Source of the DNA: a virus
Virus record (IMG/VR): IMGVR_UViG_3300033141_001990
Location: 1-59,573 of that record
Direction: 5' to 3' (one strand)
Length of the DNA: 59,573 nt
Position 1 is the first letter of the stretch, and each line of letters opens with the position of its first letter. Below are positions 6,568 through 14,272 of the stretch, one piece after another. The notes below the pieces were generated by a model. That model was given only the letters and a program-made list of their open reading frames with translations, was not told where the DNA came from and did no database searches. A program made the position numbers and the translations under genes.

Positions 6568-7923
6568 TTAGTAATTCTGTTCTTCAAAAGACGCGCATCC
6601 GGAATAGAACCTTAGTGGCACCACCCCGGTTGGACCGTTTCTCTGTTTTGCTATGATAAGTTCCGTGCTCCCGTCGTCGTTATCCCTGTCGTAGTATCCT
6701 GGTCTGTATAGGAATAGAACATTGTCGGAGTCCTGTTCTATGGCCCCCGACTCTCGCAGGTCCGAGAGCATAGGGCGCTTATCTGATCGCGACTCGACTG
6801 CTCTGGATAGCTGGGATACCATTAGGACCGCTATACCAAGGTCTTTTGCCAGTCCCTTAAGGCCGCGGCTCATCTCGCTAACCTGCTGCTCCCTGCTGCC
6901 GTCGCGTGACGCTGGGCGCATGAGCTGTAGATAGTCTACCACTACTAGCTTAAGCTCCCTCCCCTCCGATCGCGCCATTGACTGCACGCGACGGGCCTTC
7001 GCTGAAATCTCGAAAAGGCTTGCGCTGGCCGAGTCGTCTACCCATAGCGCTCTCCCGATCTTATGCAGGGACTCGCTAGCGTTTACGATGTTGTCCCAGT
7101 CTACCTCGCGCACCTCGCCACGACGTAGAAGGTTGAGGTTAACCCCAGCGTCTAGGGCAACGAGCCTAGTTACAAGTTGCTCGGAACTCATCTCCAGCGA
7201 AACGACTAGCGCGTCCTGCTTAGACCTGGCCAGGTTAAGCGCGAGCTGCATGGCAAGCCCGGTCTTTCCCATACTGGGTCGAGCAGCAAGCGTCGTAAGG
7301 TCTCCAGGAAACCATCCAGAGAGTAGCCTGTCGAGCCCACCTATACCGGTAGAGGTGGCACCGAGTGCCTCCCGGTTCCCGGAGTTAAGTGCCTCAAGTC
7401 GCTCATAGCAGGGCTTAATATAATCGCTCACCCTCTTTAACCTGTCGTGGGTTCCCTCGGATACGATCTTCCATACCTGCGCCTGCGCCTCCTCTGCAAA
7501 CGATGTAGCCTCTCCGCTAGGAACCACATAACCTTCAGCTGCGAGCCTATGGCATAGTGAGATTAGCTCACGCAACCGAGCGCACTCTCTAACGGTAGTT
7601 GCGTGTGACCTCACGTTGCGTATATGTGGAGAGCAGTCCACCACCCCACCTAGATATGACACGCCACCAGCGCGACTCATCTCGTCGCGATCTCGCAGCA
7701 CGCCTGCAACGGTAACCACGTCAACGGCACTGCCCCCCTCTGACACTGACAACACCGCATTCCAGATCAGCCTGTGTGCGTCTGCATAGAAGTGTTCTGG
7801 CGCGAGAACCCCAACGACGTTATCAAGTGCGTCCTGGCTCAGAAGCACAGCGCTAAGGACCGCGCGCTCGGCTTCAAGATCGTTAGGAGGGACAGCCCCC
7901 GCTGACGCCTTGCGGCGCATCAT
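6568..7923 (-). CDS. dnaB: Replicative DNA helicase DnaB
   Basis: A 451-residue protein with complete DnaB architecture. The N-terminal domain begins PPNDLEAERAVLSAVLL; the linker is followed by the RecA-like ATPase with Walker A ARPSMGKTG (residues 214-222), EMS motif (residues 244-246), Walker B LVVVDYLQLM (326-335), SQLSRAVESR and the GAIEQDSD arginine-finger region. It unwinds the fork 5' to 3' as a hexamer. Length matches bacterial DnaB. Its start overlaps the stop of the replication protein gene by four bases, the usual helicase-loader pairing. Confidence 0.95.
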   Translation of the reverse strand: MMRRKASAGAVPPNDLEAERAVLSAVLLSQDALDNVVGVLAPEHFYADAHRLIWNAVLSVSEGGSAVDVVTVAGVLRDRDEMSRAGGVSYLGGVVDCSPHIRNVRSHATTVRECARLRELISLCHRLAAEGYVVPSGEATSFAEEAQAQVWKIVSEGTHDRLKRVSDYIKPCYERLEALNSGNREALGATSTGIGGLDRLLSGWFPGDLTTLAARPSMGKTGLAMQLALNLARSKQDALVVSLEMSSEQLVTRLVALDAGVNLNLLRRGEVREVDWDNIVNASESLHKIGRALWVDDSASASLFEISAKARRVQSMARSEGRELKLVVVDYLQLMRPASRDGSREQQVSEMSRGLKGLAKDLGIAVLMVSQLSRAVESRSDKRPMLSDLRESGAIEQDSDNVLFLYRPGYYDRDNDDGSTELIIAKQRNGPTGVVPLRFYSGCASFEEQNY

Positions 7924-8810
7924 CGCGCCTCCCTTGGAGGCAGGCTGCCAGCAGACACCCTAACTTCTTTCGACGCCTCGGCTGCCGCACGCCCTGCGCG
8001 GGCCTTCTGCTCCTTGGCGAACTGCTCCTCTCTAGCCTCAAGCTGTTTCTCCATCTGCTCCGTACTACGAAAACAATACTCTGGGAGAAGCCGACCGTTG
8101 GCTCGATACCAAGACTCTTCGTGGAGGAAAGCTGTAAGCGCACGTTCAACGGACTCGGACCCAAACTCCTTGAGACGGTCGCGGATCATGACCATCCTCT
8201 TCTTCGTTCGCTTAGGTAGCTGTAGATGAGTCTTGCCCTCGTGCTCTGCCCTTTTCTCGATGTATAGATCCCATACCCAATGAGCGATTATCCGAGAGTT
8301 CTCCTCTGGCGTAGGATCGTATATTGCTTTGAGAGTATCGGTGTTTGGGTATCCATACGCTCCGGACTTCCACCACTCCTTCGAGGTCGGGGTCGGGGTC
8401 GAGGTCGGGGTCGTAGGTCTAGCGGCAACCTGCCGAGGCTTTCTGACTTTCTCCGAGAAACCAAGGCCAAGTGTTTGATTTTCCTTGATTGGACCCGGCA
8501 CTCTTGGCTTACCAGCGTTGTCGATCCTTTGGTGCCTGCCCCACCCTTTGATTGAGACATACGCTTGCCCGTTCGCCTCATAGGGATCGACCAGTTGGGC
8601 ACCGCACAGCTCGCGCAAGGGCTCCCCTGCGTCCTTGGTGGTGTCTTGCCACACCATCGCTGCGAGGTAGCGGTGACCCGCTCTCGCGTTTCCGTAGTCG
8701 TCTGCCAGAAGCCATAGAGATACGAATAAGCGCCAAGCGGAGTCGCTTAGTGCGCTTGTCTTATCGTCCTCCAGAAGCTCCGGCTTTATTGACCTGATTC
8801 TTCCAGCCAT
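7920..8810 (-). CDS. Replication initiator or helicase-loader-like protein
   Basis: A 296-residue protein from ATG 8810, which has AAGGAA upstream. The N-terminus (AGRIRSIKPELLEDD, then SDSAWRLFVSLWLLADDYGNA) is the winged-helix start seen in many phage replication proteins. Around residue 130 a Thr/Pro/Ser linker (TPTSTPTPTS) separates it from a helical C-terminal domain with basic segments and an Ala/Glu-rich tail. Its stop overlaps dnaB, so it most likely recruits the helicase to the origin, as lambda O/P or DnaD-like proteins do. The frame stays open to 8942, but those codons look like leader sequence. Confidence 0.75.
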   Translation of the reverse strand: MAGRIRSIKPELLEDDKTSALSDSAWRLFVSLWLLADDYGNARAGHRYLAAMVWQDTTKDAGEPLRELCGAQLVDPYEANGQAYVSIKGWGRHQRIDNAGKPRVPGPIKENQTLGLGFSEKVRKPRQVAARPTTPTSTPTPTSKEWWKSGAYGYPNTDTLKAIYDPTPEENSRIIAHWVWDLYIEKRAEHEGKTHLQLPKRTKKRMVMIRDRLKEFGSESVERALTAFLHEESWYRANGRLLPEYCFRSTEQMEKQLEAREEQFAKEQKARAGRAAAEASKEVRVSAGSLPPREAR

Positions 8811-8981
8811 ATCTTTAATTTCCTTCATCTTATTGTCGTGGTTTTGTGTTGTATTTGAGGCAAGGTGCCTCCTGGTGGCTGCGGGAGCCGCAGGGACCGA
8901 TACCGTGTGCCCCGTGCGGCATCCCGCTGTATTGCTGGTCATTCGTGGGTTCGCATAGAGCGTCTCCAGAATGTTTCCAGA
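8811..8981 (-). promoter_or_regulatory. Leader between XRE gene and replication gene
   Basis: This 170-base gap holds no convincing gene. It contains a small hairpin (CTGCGG/CCGCAG with a 3-base loop, about 8880-8895) and the replication gene's ribosome site. A promoter or attenuator for the replication pair is plausible, but I see no clear -35/-10 pair. Confidence 0.3.
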
Positions 8982-9266
8982 CTACTTAGCAGCTTGCCTT
9001 CTCAGCTTTGCTGATCGGTATCTCTCATACTCCTTGTCCTCGTGCTTATCACCCGTAAGCAACCAAACAAGATCGCACTCAAGAGCACGAGCTAACTTGA
9101 CAACCGTTTCTCCATTGGGGTTTTTTCGGTCGCCACGCTCAATCATGGCAACGTGCCCCTCGTGAAGACCAGATCGCCTATCAAGCTCCTTTGCGCTTAT
9201 CCCCTTAGCGATCCTTCGTGTTCTTAATCTTTCGCCAAAGGTTGATTCCTTACCACTCTTCGCCAT
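8982..9266 (-). CDS. XRE-family HTH regulator
   Basis: A 94-residue protein from ATG 9266 (GGAGGAAGCG directly upstream). Residues 9-69 form a Cro/CI-type HTH: FGERLRTRRIAKGISAKELDRRSGLHEGHVAMIERGDR. No peptidase or dimerisation domain follows, so it is Cro-sized. Its start lies within the last codons of ssb, so it is translated from the same early message. It may tune expression of the early block; its operators are not identified. It is the only classical repressor-like gene here and does not by itself show lysogeny. Confidence 0.82.
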   Translation of the reverse strand: MAKSGKESTFGERLRTRRIAKGISAKELDRRSGLHEGHVAMIERGDRKNPNGETVVKLARALECDLVWLLTGDKHEDKEYERYRSAKLRRQAAK

Positions 9267-9663
9267 CGCTTCCTCCGTCGTCAAAGTTAGGTTCCCTACG
9301 CATATCAAGGGCATCGCTTACGGTCTCAACCGTGTGCGTGTCCCGCTCTTGTCGATCCTGTTTCTTAATTACGTGAGCATCCTTGCAGTTAATCTCGACT
9401 GTTGTTCGCACGCTTCCCTTGTATTCGTATTCGTCAATAACGATGGGACCTTCCACGTACACCAAGTCCCCCTTGTTTATATGCGATACGCGATCCACCA
9501 TGCGATCCCAGCACACAACCGAATACCAGGAGGTGTGATCTTGCTGCTTCTTGGTAGTTCGCACAGCTAACCTGAACTTGGCTTGCCTCATGCCGCTATC
9601 GAAAACCATCTCTTCGGGCTGTGTGCCCACCATACCCATAAATTGAACTCTGTTTACAGCCAT
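9250..9663 (-). CDS. ssb: Single-stranded DNA-binding protein
   Basis: A 137-residue protein with an OB fold: MAVNRVQFMGMVGTQPEEMV, FRLAVRTTKKQ, HTSWYSVVCWDRM and KGDLVYVEGPI are the canonical strands. The C-terminal tail is acidic and ends SDGEEW rather than the bacterial DDIPF tip, so it may not recruit host SSB partners in the usual way. It would coat single strands during replication and ERF-driven annealing. It overlaps the nuclease gene by one base, tying it to the recombination group. Confidence 0.92.
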   Translation of the reverse strand: MAVNRVQFMGMVGTQPEEMVFDSGMRQAKFRLAVRTTKKQQDHTSWYSVVCWDRMVDRVSHINKGDLVYVEGPIVIDEYEYKGSVRTTVEINCKDAHVIKKQDRQERDTHTVETVSDALDMRREPNFDDGGSDGEEW

Positions 9664-11057
9664 TACGATTTCTCCTTTGTTGTTCTGAATTGTGAATAAG
9701 CTCGTGTTTTAAGTGCTCCCATTTTCTTTGCGCTTTCTTTAATTTCGTTTGCGCGCTCTGTGCCGAGAGCCTTCTTGATAGCCGATACGGCTGGGTTTTT
9801 CCTGGGTGCCACCTTATCAATTTCCCATTGGTTGAAGATGGCTTCATCACACGTGTCCCCAAAATCGTCCTTCGCGGACAAGTCGATCGAGTCGGAAGAC
9901 ATACTGATTTCGCGCCACACCTTTCCGCCACCCATAGGTATGCCACCATTCTCTGTTGAGAAAGATTCAAGCGAAGCTCGGACTGCCTTGACGTGAGTCT
10001 CCACTACGCTAGTCGCACTCTTGAGCCACACAGCGTGGTCCTCGTCTCTAACCACAGTCACAAAATCTGCTCCGGAGTAAGTCTTCTTGAGCTTTTTTTT
10101 GATCGTAACCAGCCCGCTACTTGCGCTAGTGGCAGACAGGTTCTCTGCCTCGGGACATATGCTTGCGCTCCTGCACCACCTACACTTTGGGCCAACTACA
10201 GGTGAGATGTCCTCTGCTTTGAGGCTATCCCATACTGGAGAGAACCGAGCGAAGTAGCTCGCGACAAGGTGACGAGCGCGGAAGATGGCGCGATCAATAC
10301 GGACTTTTCCATACTCATCGACAAAGGCAATCTCCAGCATAATCCACTCGGGGGCTCTGTCCCCAGCACGGTGGTCCAAAAACTCGTCATCTAAAGCTAG
10401 CCATATAGCTGCACCACAAGCATGTAGCTGAGCGTTCCCAGGCTCACCCTCTTTCGTCTTAACGGAATCGGTGTACTCAGGACGACCCGTCTTCCAGTCG
10501 CGAACATACAGGACATCCTCTCCATTCAGATTTGTTTGGGTGGAGCATTGAGTGATCCAGAACAGGTCAACGGTCATAGGTATCTCGCGTTCTGGATCAA
10601 TGTCCGAGTAATCGCGATGCTCTCCACGTGGCAAGAGCCTCGCTGTTCCTTGTGACATATCTATAGCCACTGGGGCCTCTACCCTTGGACCACACACCCC
10701 AACGCTAACCACATCCCCGACAGCACCTTCAGCCATAGTGAGAGCCTCATCCTTAAGAGCAATTAGGTTCAGGTGATCGGGATCATTGGCGTCGTCTTTC
10801 TCTGCATCCAACCTAGATCGCTGAGTGTTCAGATACGTCTTCGCAAGGCTGCGCAGACCGCTTGAAGTGTTAGGTTTTGCGCGGTTGCTTGGGGATAGAG
10901 GGAAGTCCTGCATCTTCTCAAAGCACTTCTCCATGTGGTCATGAAACAGCGTGCCCCGCGTAGCGGAGTCGCCCACCTTCTCTGTCTCGTCTGGCACGTT
11001 CTTTACCCACCAAACGCACTGCTCCGCTCTGCTAAGAGCACTCGCTGAGAGCGTCAT
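9663..11057 (-). CDS. PD-(D/E)XK exonuclease, Cas4/AddB-like with Fe-S cysteines
   Basis: A 464-residue protein. The opening LSASALSRAEQCVWW and the ATRGTLFHDHME helix are typical of the RecB/Cas4 superfamily; catalytic candidates are Asp164 (MTVDLFW), Asp187 and Lys189 (VRDWKTG), followed by a QLHACGAAIWL helix. One early cysteine (Cys14) and three late ones (Cys292, Cys295, Cys301) reproduce the split four-Cys iron-sulfur arrangement of AddB and Cas4. It probably resects double-strand ends for the adjacent ERF annealing protein. The region after residue 310 is an extension of unknown role. It overlaps both neighbours by 1-4 bases. Confidence 0.8.
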   Translation of the reverse strand: MTLSASALSRAEQCVWWVKNVPDETEKVGDSATRGTLFHDHMEKCFEKMQDFPLSPSNRAKPNTSSGLRSLAKTYLNTQRSRLDAEKDDANDPDHLNLIALKDEALTMAEGAVGDVVSVGVCGPRVEAPVAIDMSQGTARLLPRGEHRDYSDIDPEREIPMTVDLFWITQCSTQTNLNGEDVLYVRDWKTGRPEYTDSVKTKEGEPGNAQLHACGAAIWLALDDEFLDHRAGDRAPEWIMLEIAFVDEYGKVRIDRAIFRARHLVASYFARFSPVWDSLKAEDISPVVGPKCRWCRSASICPEAENLSATSASSGLVTIKKKLKKTYSGADFVTVVRDEDHAVWLKSATSVVETHVKAVRASLESFSTENGGIPMGGGKVWREISMSSDSIDLSAKDDFGDTCDEAIFNQWEIDKVAPRKNPAVSAIKKALGTERANEIKESAKKMGALKTRAYSQFRTTKEKS

Positions 11058-12055
11058 CGGTTGCCCGCCTCACACTCAATGGCACGAGCCTTGGCAGCTA
11101 TAGTTAAAGCGGCATAATTATCCTCGAACTCCTTCGGTTCCCCGCGAACCTCGTCAGGAAGGCAATCGTGTACCATGCGCTCAATCCATTTGGTGGTTCG
11201 CTTACCGTCTGGCTGGTTGCCCAGAAAATATGTCAGCATATCGTTGAATCCATCGAGCTGTGCGGTGCTAAGCACATCTGATGGCGATATTGCGTCAGTA
11301 GACTTAGGGTCAACAGCAGCCTTGAACCACATACTTAGGCTGCCAATGGAACATAAAACCAAACCCTCCTTACATTCCCTATATGCGTCCTTTAGGGATT
11401 TTCTTTTGTTTGGTGGGGAAGAGGATATGTCTGCCTGGAGTCCCCACAGAGCAGAAAATGAGGTGCCTTGCTTTTTAATGTCGGAAGCGCTTAGGTTGTG
11501 GTTGGCCACCGTGTGCGAGCGCACCTTCTTCCCTGGCGCTTTTGGTTTAAGGCCAGCGTGACCGTCTGCCTTTTGTGCATCGTCATCCTCATCCGACGTT
11601 GGGATACCCAGTATCGCGAGCAGCGCGTAACGCTTAGCGTATGATATGGACGACCCCTCCCCCTTCATGCCGGAGTTCTCTACGATATAGGGATACCGAG
11701 AGAGGATAAACTCGCCCGACGTGTGCATGAGCATTGTCCAAACGCACCCGTTGCCGAGTGGCTGAACGAAGCTAAGCCCCGTCCTATCAAGGTGTGGCGT
11801 AAGCGCCTCCACCACGTCAACATACTGGGCGTACTTATATCTGATCCTTCCGGCATCAACCTTGCTTCCCTTGTAAACCGATCCAATCTTCGTTTGCACA
11901 TCGTTGATTGCGTCAGACAGGTTGTTAATGGACATGCTGAATATAAGCTCTGGCGATTGGTCAGAGTTTATTGCCTTCATCAGCGCTAGGTGGTGCTCTG
12001 AGCTAATGGCCCATGGTTGCGTTGTTGGTTGCGTTGTTGGTTTCTTTGCAGTCAT
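11054..12055 (-). CDS. erf: ERF-family single-strand annealing protein
   Basis: A 333-residue protein. The ERF core is at residues 50-160: YKYAQYVDVVEALTPHLDRT, GLSFVQPLG, and GSSISYAKRYALLAILGI followed by an acidic DEDDDA. ERF proteins form rings on single strands and promote annealing, often for genome circularisation or repair. The N-terminus has a short Gln/Pro/Thr repeat (TTQPTTQP). The C-terminal 150 residues are not recognisable. The order ERF, nuclease, SSB is a classic phage recombination module. Confidence 0.88.
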   Translation of the reverse strand: MTAKKPTTQPTTQPWAISSEHHLALMKAINSDQSPELIFSMSINNLSDAINDVQTKIGSVYKGSKVDAGRIRYKYAQYVDVVEALTPHLDRTGLSFVQPLGNGCVWTMLMHTSGEFILSRYPYIVENSGMKGEGSSISYAKRYALLAILGIPTSDEDDDAQKADGHAGLKPKAPGKKVRSHTVANHNLSASDIKKQGTSFSALWGLQADISSSPPNKRKSLKDAYRECKEGLVLCSIGSLSMWFKAAVDPKSTDAISPSDVLSTAQLDGFNDMLTYFLGNQPDGKRTTKWIERMVHDCLPDEVRGEPKEFEDNYAALTIAAKARAIECEAGNR

Positions 12056-13323
12056 ACCGATTCTCCATTGTTGTTGGTTTCACATGAAACACGGGAGTGA
12101 TCCCGTGGTGTGATTTTATAAGTGCGCTTCGTTACCGATTGCTCGACATCGCGGTTAACGACTGTCTGCGCCACGAACTTGCGAACTCGCCGCGTGCCTG
12201 GAACAGAGACACCGGTTTCGTTTGTGCGTGGTCCTACCCAATAGTGATGCCAATGCCCGCGACGAACATGCCTTCTTACTCGCGAGCCCGATGATGGGTT
12301 CTCATCTAGCTTCATTTCAAGCAAGCGACCCACATGGGTTACCGTAGCGCCGCTTGGTAAAAAGCTCGCGCGAACACCCTTCTTCCGAAGCGTTCTCCTC
12401 TTGTTCCTAGCGGCATTGTCTCGCTCATCCGGCGCGTGTGACTCAAGCTCGCAGTTAGAACAGACCAGATATAGGATGAGGTTGATTGCTATGCGAGAGA
12501 GAGACATCATCGTATCTGCATGTTCTCTCCCACCTTGCTGGAAGAACTCACTCTCAAGTGTTGCCGGGGGGCACGTTTGCGACTCTTCGATCAGATTCTC
12601 GAACTGTTTTTCAAGGCTATGGATATAAGCATTAGATGTGGCGTTGCCGCGCAACTCGTGTTGTCCGCGTAGTTGGATCTGAAACCAGCTAACAGCGTCA
12701 TCGAATGTACCGAAGGAGTCATCGTTACCTTCTCCCCACGCAGTAACCCTAATCCCCTCCTCACCATTGTCTCCCGCGATCCTGGAGACATACATTCCAA
12801 CCACCCGGTGCCACCCAGTTCTCTCTCCACCCCAAAGCCTGAGTCCGGAGTTTGGCAATGCTAACCAGAACGTATCGTGAGGTATTGCTAGGTCGCTGTA
12901 GAATATCTCCGACAGTTTTGTGGTAGAGAAAGCTTCTGCCATTCGTGGTCCGACCACAAAGGTCTGCTGACCGCAGTCCTCATAGCGACGCATTGACGAT
13001 AGCATCGCAGCGAGATGGCTTGGCACAAGAGCGCTGGCTTGGTTGAGCACTATGTCAACCGTCCTTGGGTCGAGCCCGCGCAAAGCCTCAAGCATAGTGG
13101 TAACTTTGAGGTGCTTCTTCATGACCTCATCGAATTGAGACCAGATGTCGAAGTGAATCTGCACCTGATCGTGACTGGAGCTAACATTGCGCCACGAGCG
13201 CGTGTTCGTATCTGCCAGCCCAGATTCTGGCAGCGCAAGAAGGGTGTTGATGAACCTCAGAAGCGCAGGGCGAGCATCCTTTGGAACATTCGATACGTCA
13301 ACCAGATCGCTAAGCTCAGTCAT
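12052..13323 (-). CDS. AcrVA2-like protein (possible anti-CRISPR family)
   Basis: A 423-residue protein. The last 100 residues contain HVRRGHWHHYWVGPR, then RRVRKFVAQTVVN, a pattern I recall from the broad AcrVA2-like family found on phages and plasmids; the NLILYLVCSNCELES segment is also typical. AcrVA2 itself acts against Cas12a, but most relatives are untested, so anti-CRISPR function is inference. The N-terminal half has no clear motif. It lies between the ERF gene (4-base overlap) and an unknown gene in the early block, a sensible place for an anti-defence gene. Confidence 0.5.
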   Translation of the reverse strand: MTELSDLVDVSNVPKDARPALLRFINTLLALPESGLADTNTRSWRNVSSSHDQVQIHFDIWSQFDEVMKKHLKVTTMLEALRGLDPRTVDIVLNQASALVPSHLAAMLSSMRRYEDCGQQTFVVGPRMAEAFSTTKLSEIFYSDLAIPHDTFWLALPNSGLRLWGGERTGWHRVVGMYVSRIAGDNGEEGIRVTAWGEGNDDSFGTFDDAVSWFQIQLRGQHELRGNATSNAYIHSLEKQFENLIEESQTCPPATLESEFFQQGGREHADTMMSLSRIAINLILYLVCSNCELESHAPDERDNAARNKRRTLRKKGVRASFLPSGATVTHVGRLLEMKLDENPSSGSRVRRHVRRGHWHHYWVGPRTNETGVSVPGTRRVRKFVAQTVVNRDVEQSVTKRTYKITPRDHSRVSCETNNNGESV

Positions 13324-13723
13324 CGCTTCCTCCGTCCAGCTTGTTTGCCAGCAGGAGTGCCCCGAACACCCTTAGCGAATCAACGATCTCGTGCTCTCGG
13401 TTAAGTATCTCCTGCCACTCAGCTTTCTTTATGAGGCAAGCGTCGCTTTTATTCACATAGCCTGTGCATCTACAGCACCCATTTGAGCACGCCCCAATCT
13501 GCTCATCTGGCGGAAGCCTGCTAACGTCACTTTCAATGTGCTTATTGTGAGCAAGTTTTACTCTCGCAAGTGCGACGAGCAACTCCTCCAACTTAGCAGG
13601 GGCAAAAACTAGCTCCCGACATTGCTTTATGAGTAACGAAAAGGAGCAGCTCATATCATGAAGTTGATCATGCGCCTTTGTAAATACTTTGAAAATTTCT
13701 GTAGGTGTTAGTTCGTTTTCCAT
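13316..13723 (-). CDS. Hypothetical protein with cysteine cluster
   Basis: A 135-residue mainly helical protein. A cluster CSNGCCRCTGYVNKSDAC (residues 79-96) contains five Cys and could bind zinc or an Fe-S cluster. It starts 13 bases downstream of repeat copy A, with AAAGGGAAAA as ribosome site, and overlaps the next gene by 8 bases. Function not recognised. Confidence 0.62.
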   Translation of the reverse strand: MENELTPTEIFKVFTKAHDQLHDMSCSFSLLIKQCRELVFAPAKLEELLVALARVKLAHNKHIESDVSRLPPDEQIGACSNGCCRCTGYVNKSDACLIKKAEWQEILNREHEIVDSLRVFGALLLANKLDGGSDD

Positions 13724-13736
13724 CGTGTTTTCCCTT

Positions 13737-13773
13737 TCAATTTGAGTGTCTAATCTTCCTGAGAGCCGCGATC
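13737..13773 (-). repeat. Bipartite early-region element, copy A
   Basis: Plus-strand TCAATTTGAGT (13737-13747), nine bases, then TCCT and a GC-rich GCCGCGATC part. The gap equals that in the other four copies. Here the second box is less conserved (TCCTGAGA). It lies across the stop of 13750-14082 and 13 bases before the next start. Confidence 0.6.
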
Positions 13774-14082
13774 TGAACGTGCTAGCCGTCGCGCCTTTAC
13801 GATTCTTTTCCAGTCAGTCCCGTGTAGGTACTCAAAGAAGTTAACCTCCACGAATCTTTCTGATCCGTCCTTCATGGTTAGCCTGCTGTGATATTGGAGC
13901 GCTCCCCCCTTGTTACGGTCATGCGGCACCAGCGCGACACCCTTAACCATGTGCGGCTCAACCCCATACTCCGCCTCAAACGATAGCTGTCGGCTAAGTT
14001 GAGCTGTCAGCTCGTTTGCTTCGTCGCGCTTACGCGACATCCTATCGGTTACTTCTTTAATCAAGTCCTTGGGTTCATTCAT
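13750..14082 (-). CDS. Hypothetical protein (110 aa)
   Basis: A 110-residue protein with a helical N-terminus (residues 1-40, Lys/Glu-rich) and a beta-rich C-terminus (HSRLTMKDGSERFVEVNFFEYL). ATG 14082 is preferred because GGAG lies nine bases upstream; ATG 14097 has none. Its 3' end lies inside repeat copy A. No family recognised. The 170 bases upstream hold the compound hairpin rather than another gene. Confidence 0.58.
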   Translation of the reverse strand: MNEPKDLIKEVTDRMSRKRDEANELTAQLSRQLSFEAEYGVEPHMVKGVALVPHDRNKGGALQYHSRLTMKDGSERFVEVNFFEYLHGTDWKRIVKARRLARSDRGSQED

Positions 14083-14194
14083 AACGGTGGTCTCCATGTG
14101 TGTTGTTTTTGGGAATGTGTTTGTGCATTACGCACCAACCCCACGCGCGCCCACGCCCTGACCAAGGACATAGGACGCGCGTGGAGCGGCACAA

Positions 14195-14272
14195 CTAGTC
14201 AGCGATTAAGCGGGTTGCTCCTAAGCAAAGGGGTAACTCACAGAGCAACCCGCTAATCTACATGCTGACTAG
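14195..14272. other. Two-tier inverted repeat (compound hairpin)
   Basis: An inner perfect 12-bp stem (AGCGGGTTGCTC, 14209-14220, with GAGCAACCCGCT, 14243-14254; 22-base loop) sits within an outer perfect 9-bp stem (CTAGTCAGC, 14195-14203, with GCTGACTAG, 14264-14272). The outer right arm contains the stop codon of 14269-15612. No T-run follows on either strand, so it is not a standard terminator. It could protect or process mRNA, bind a protein, or be part of an origin. Confidence 0.6.
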
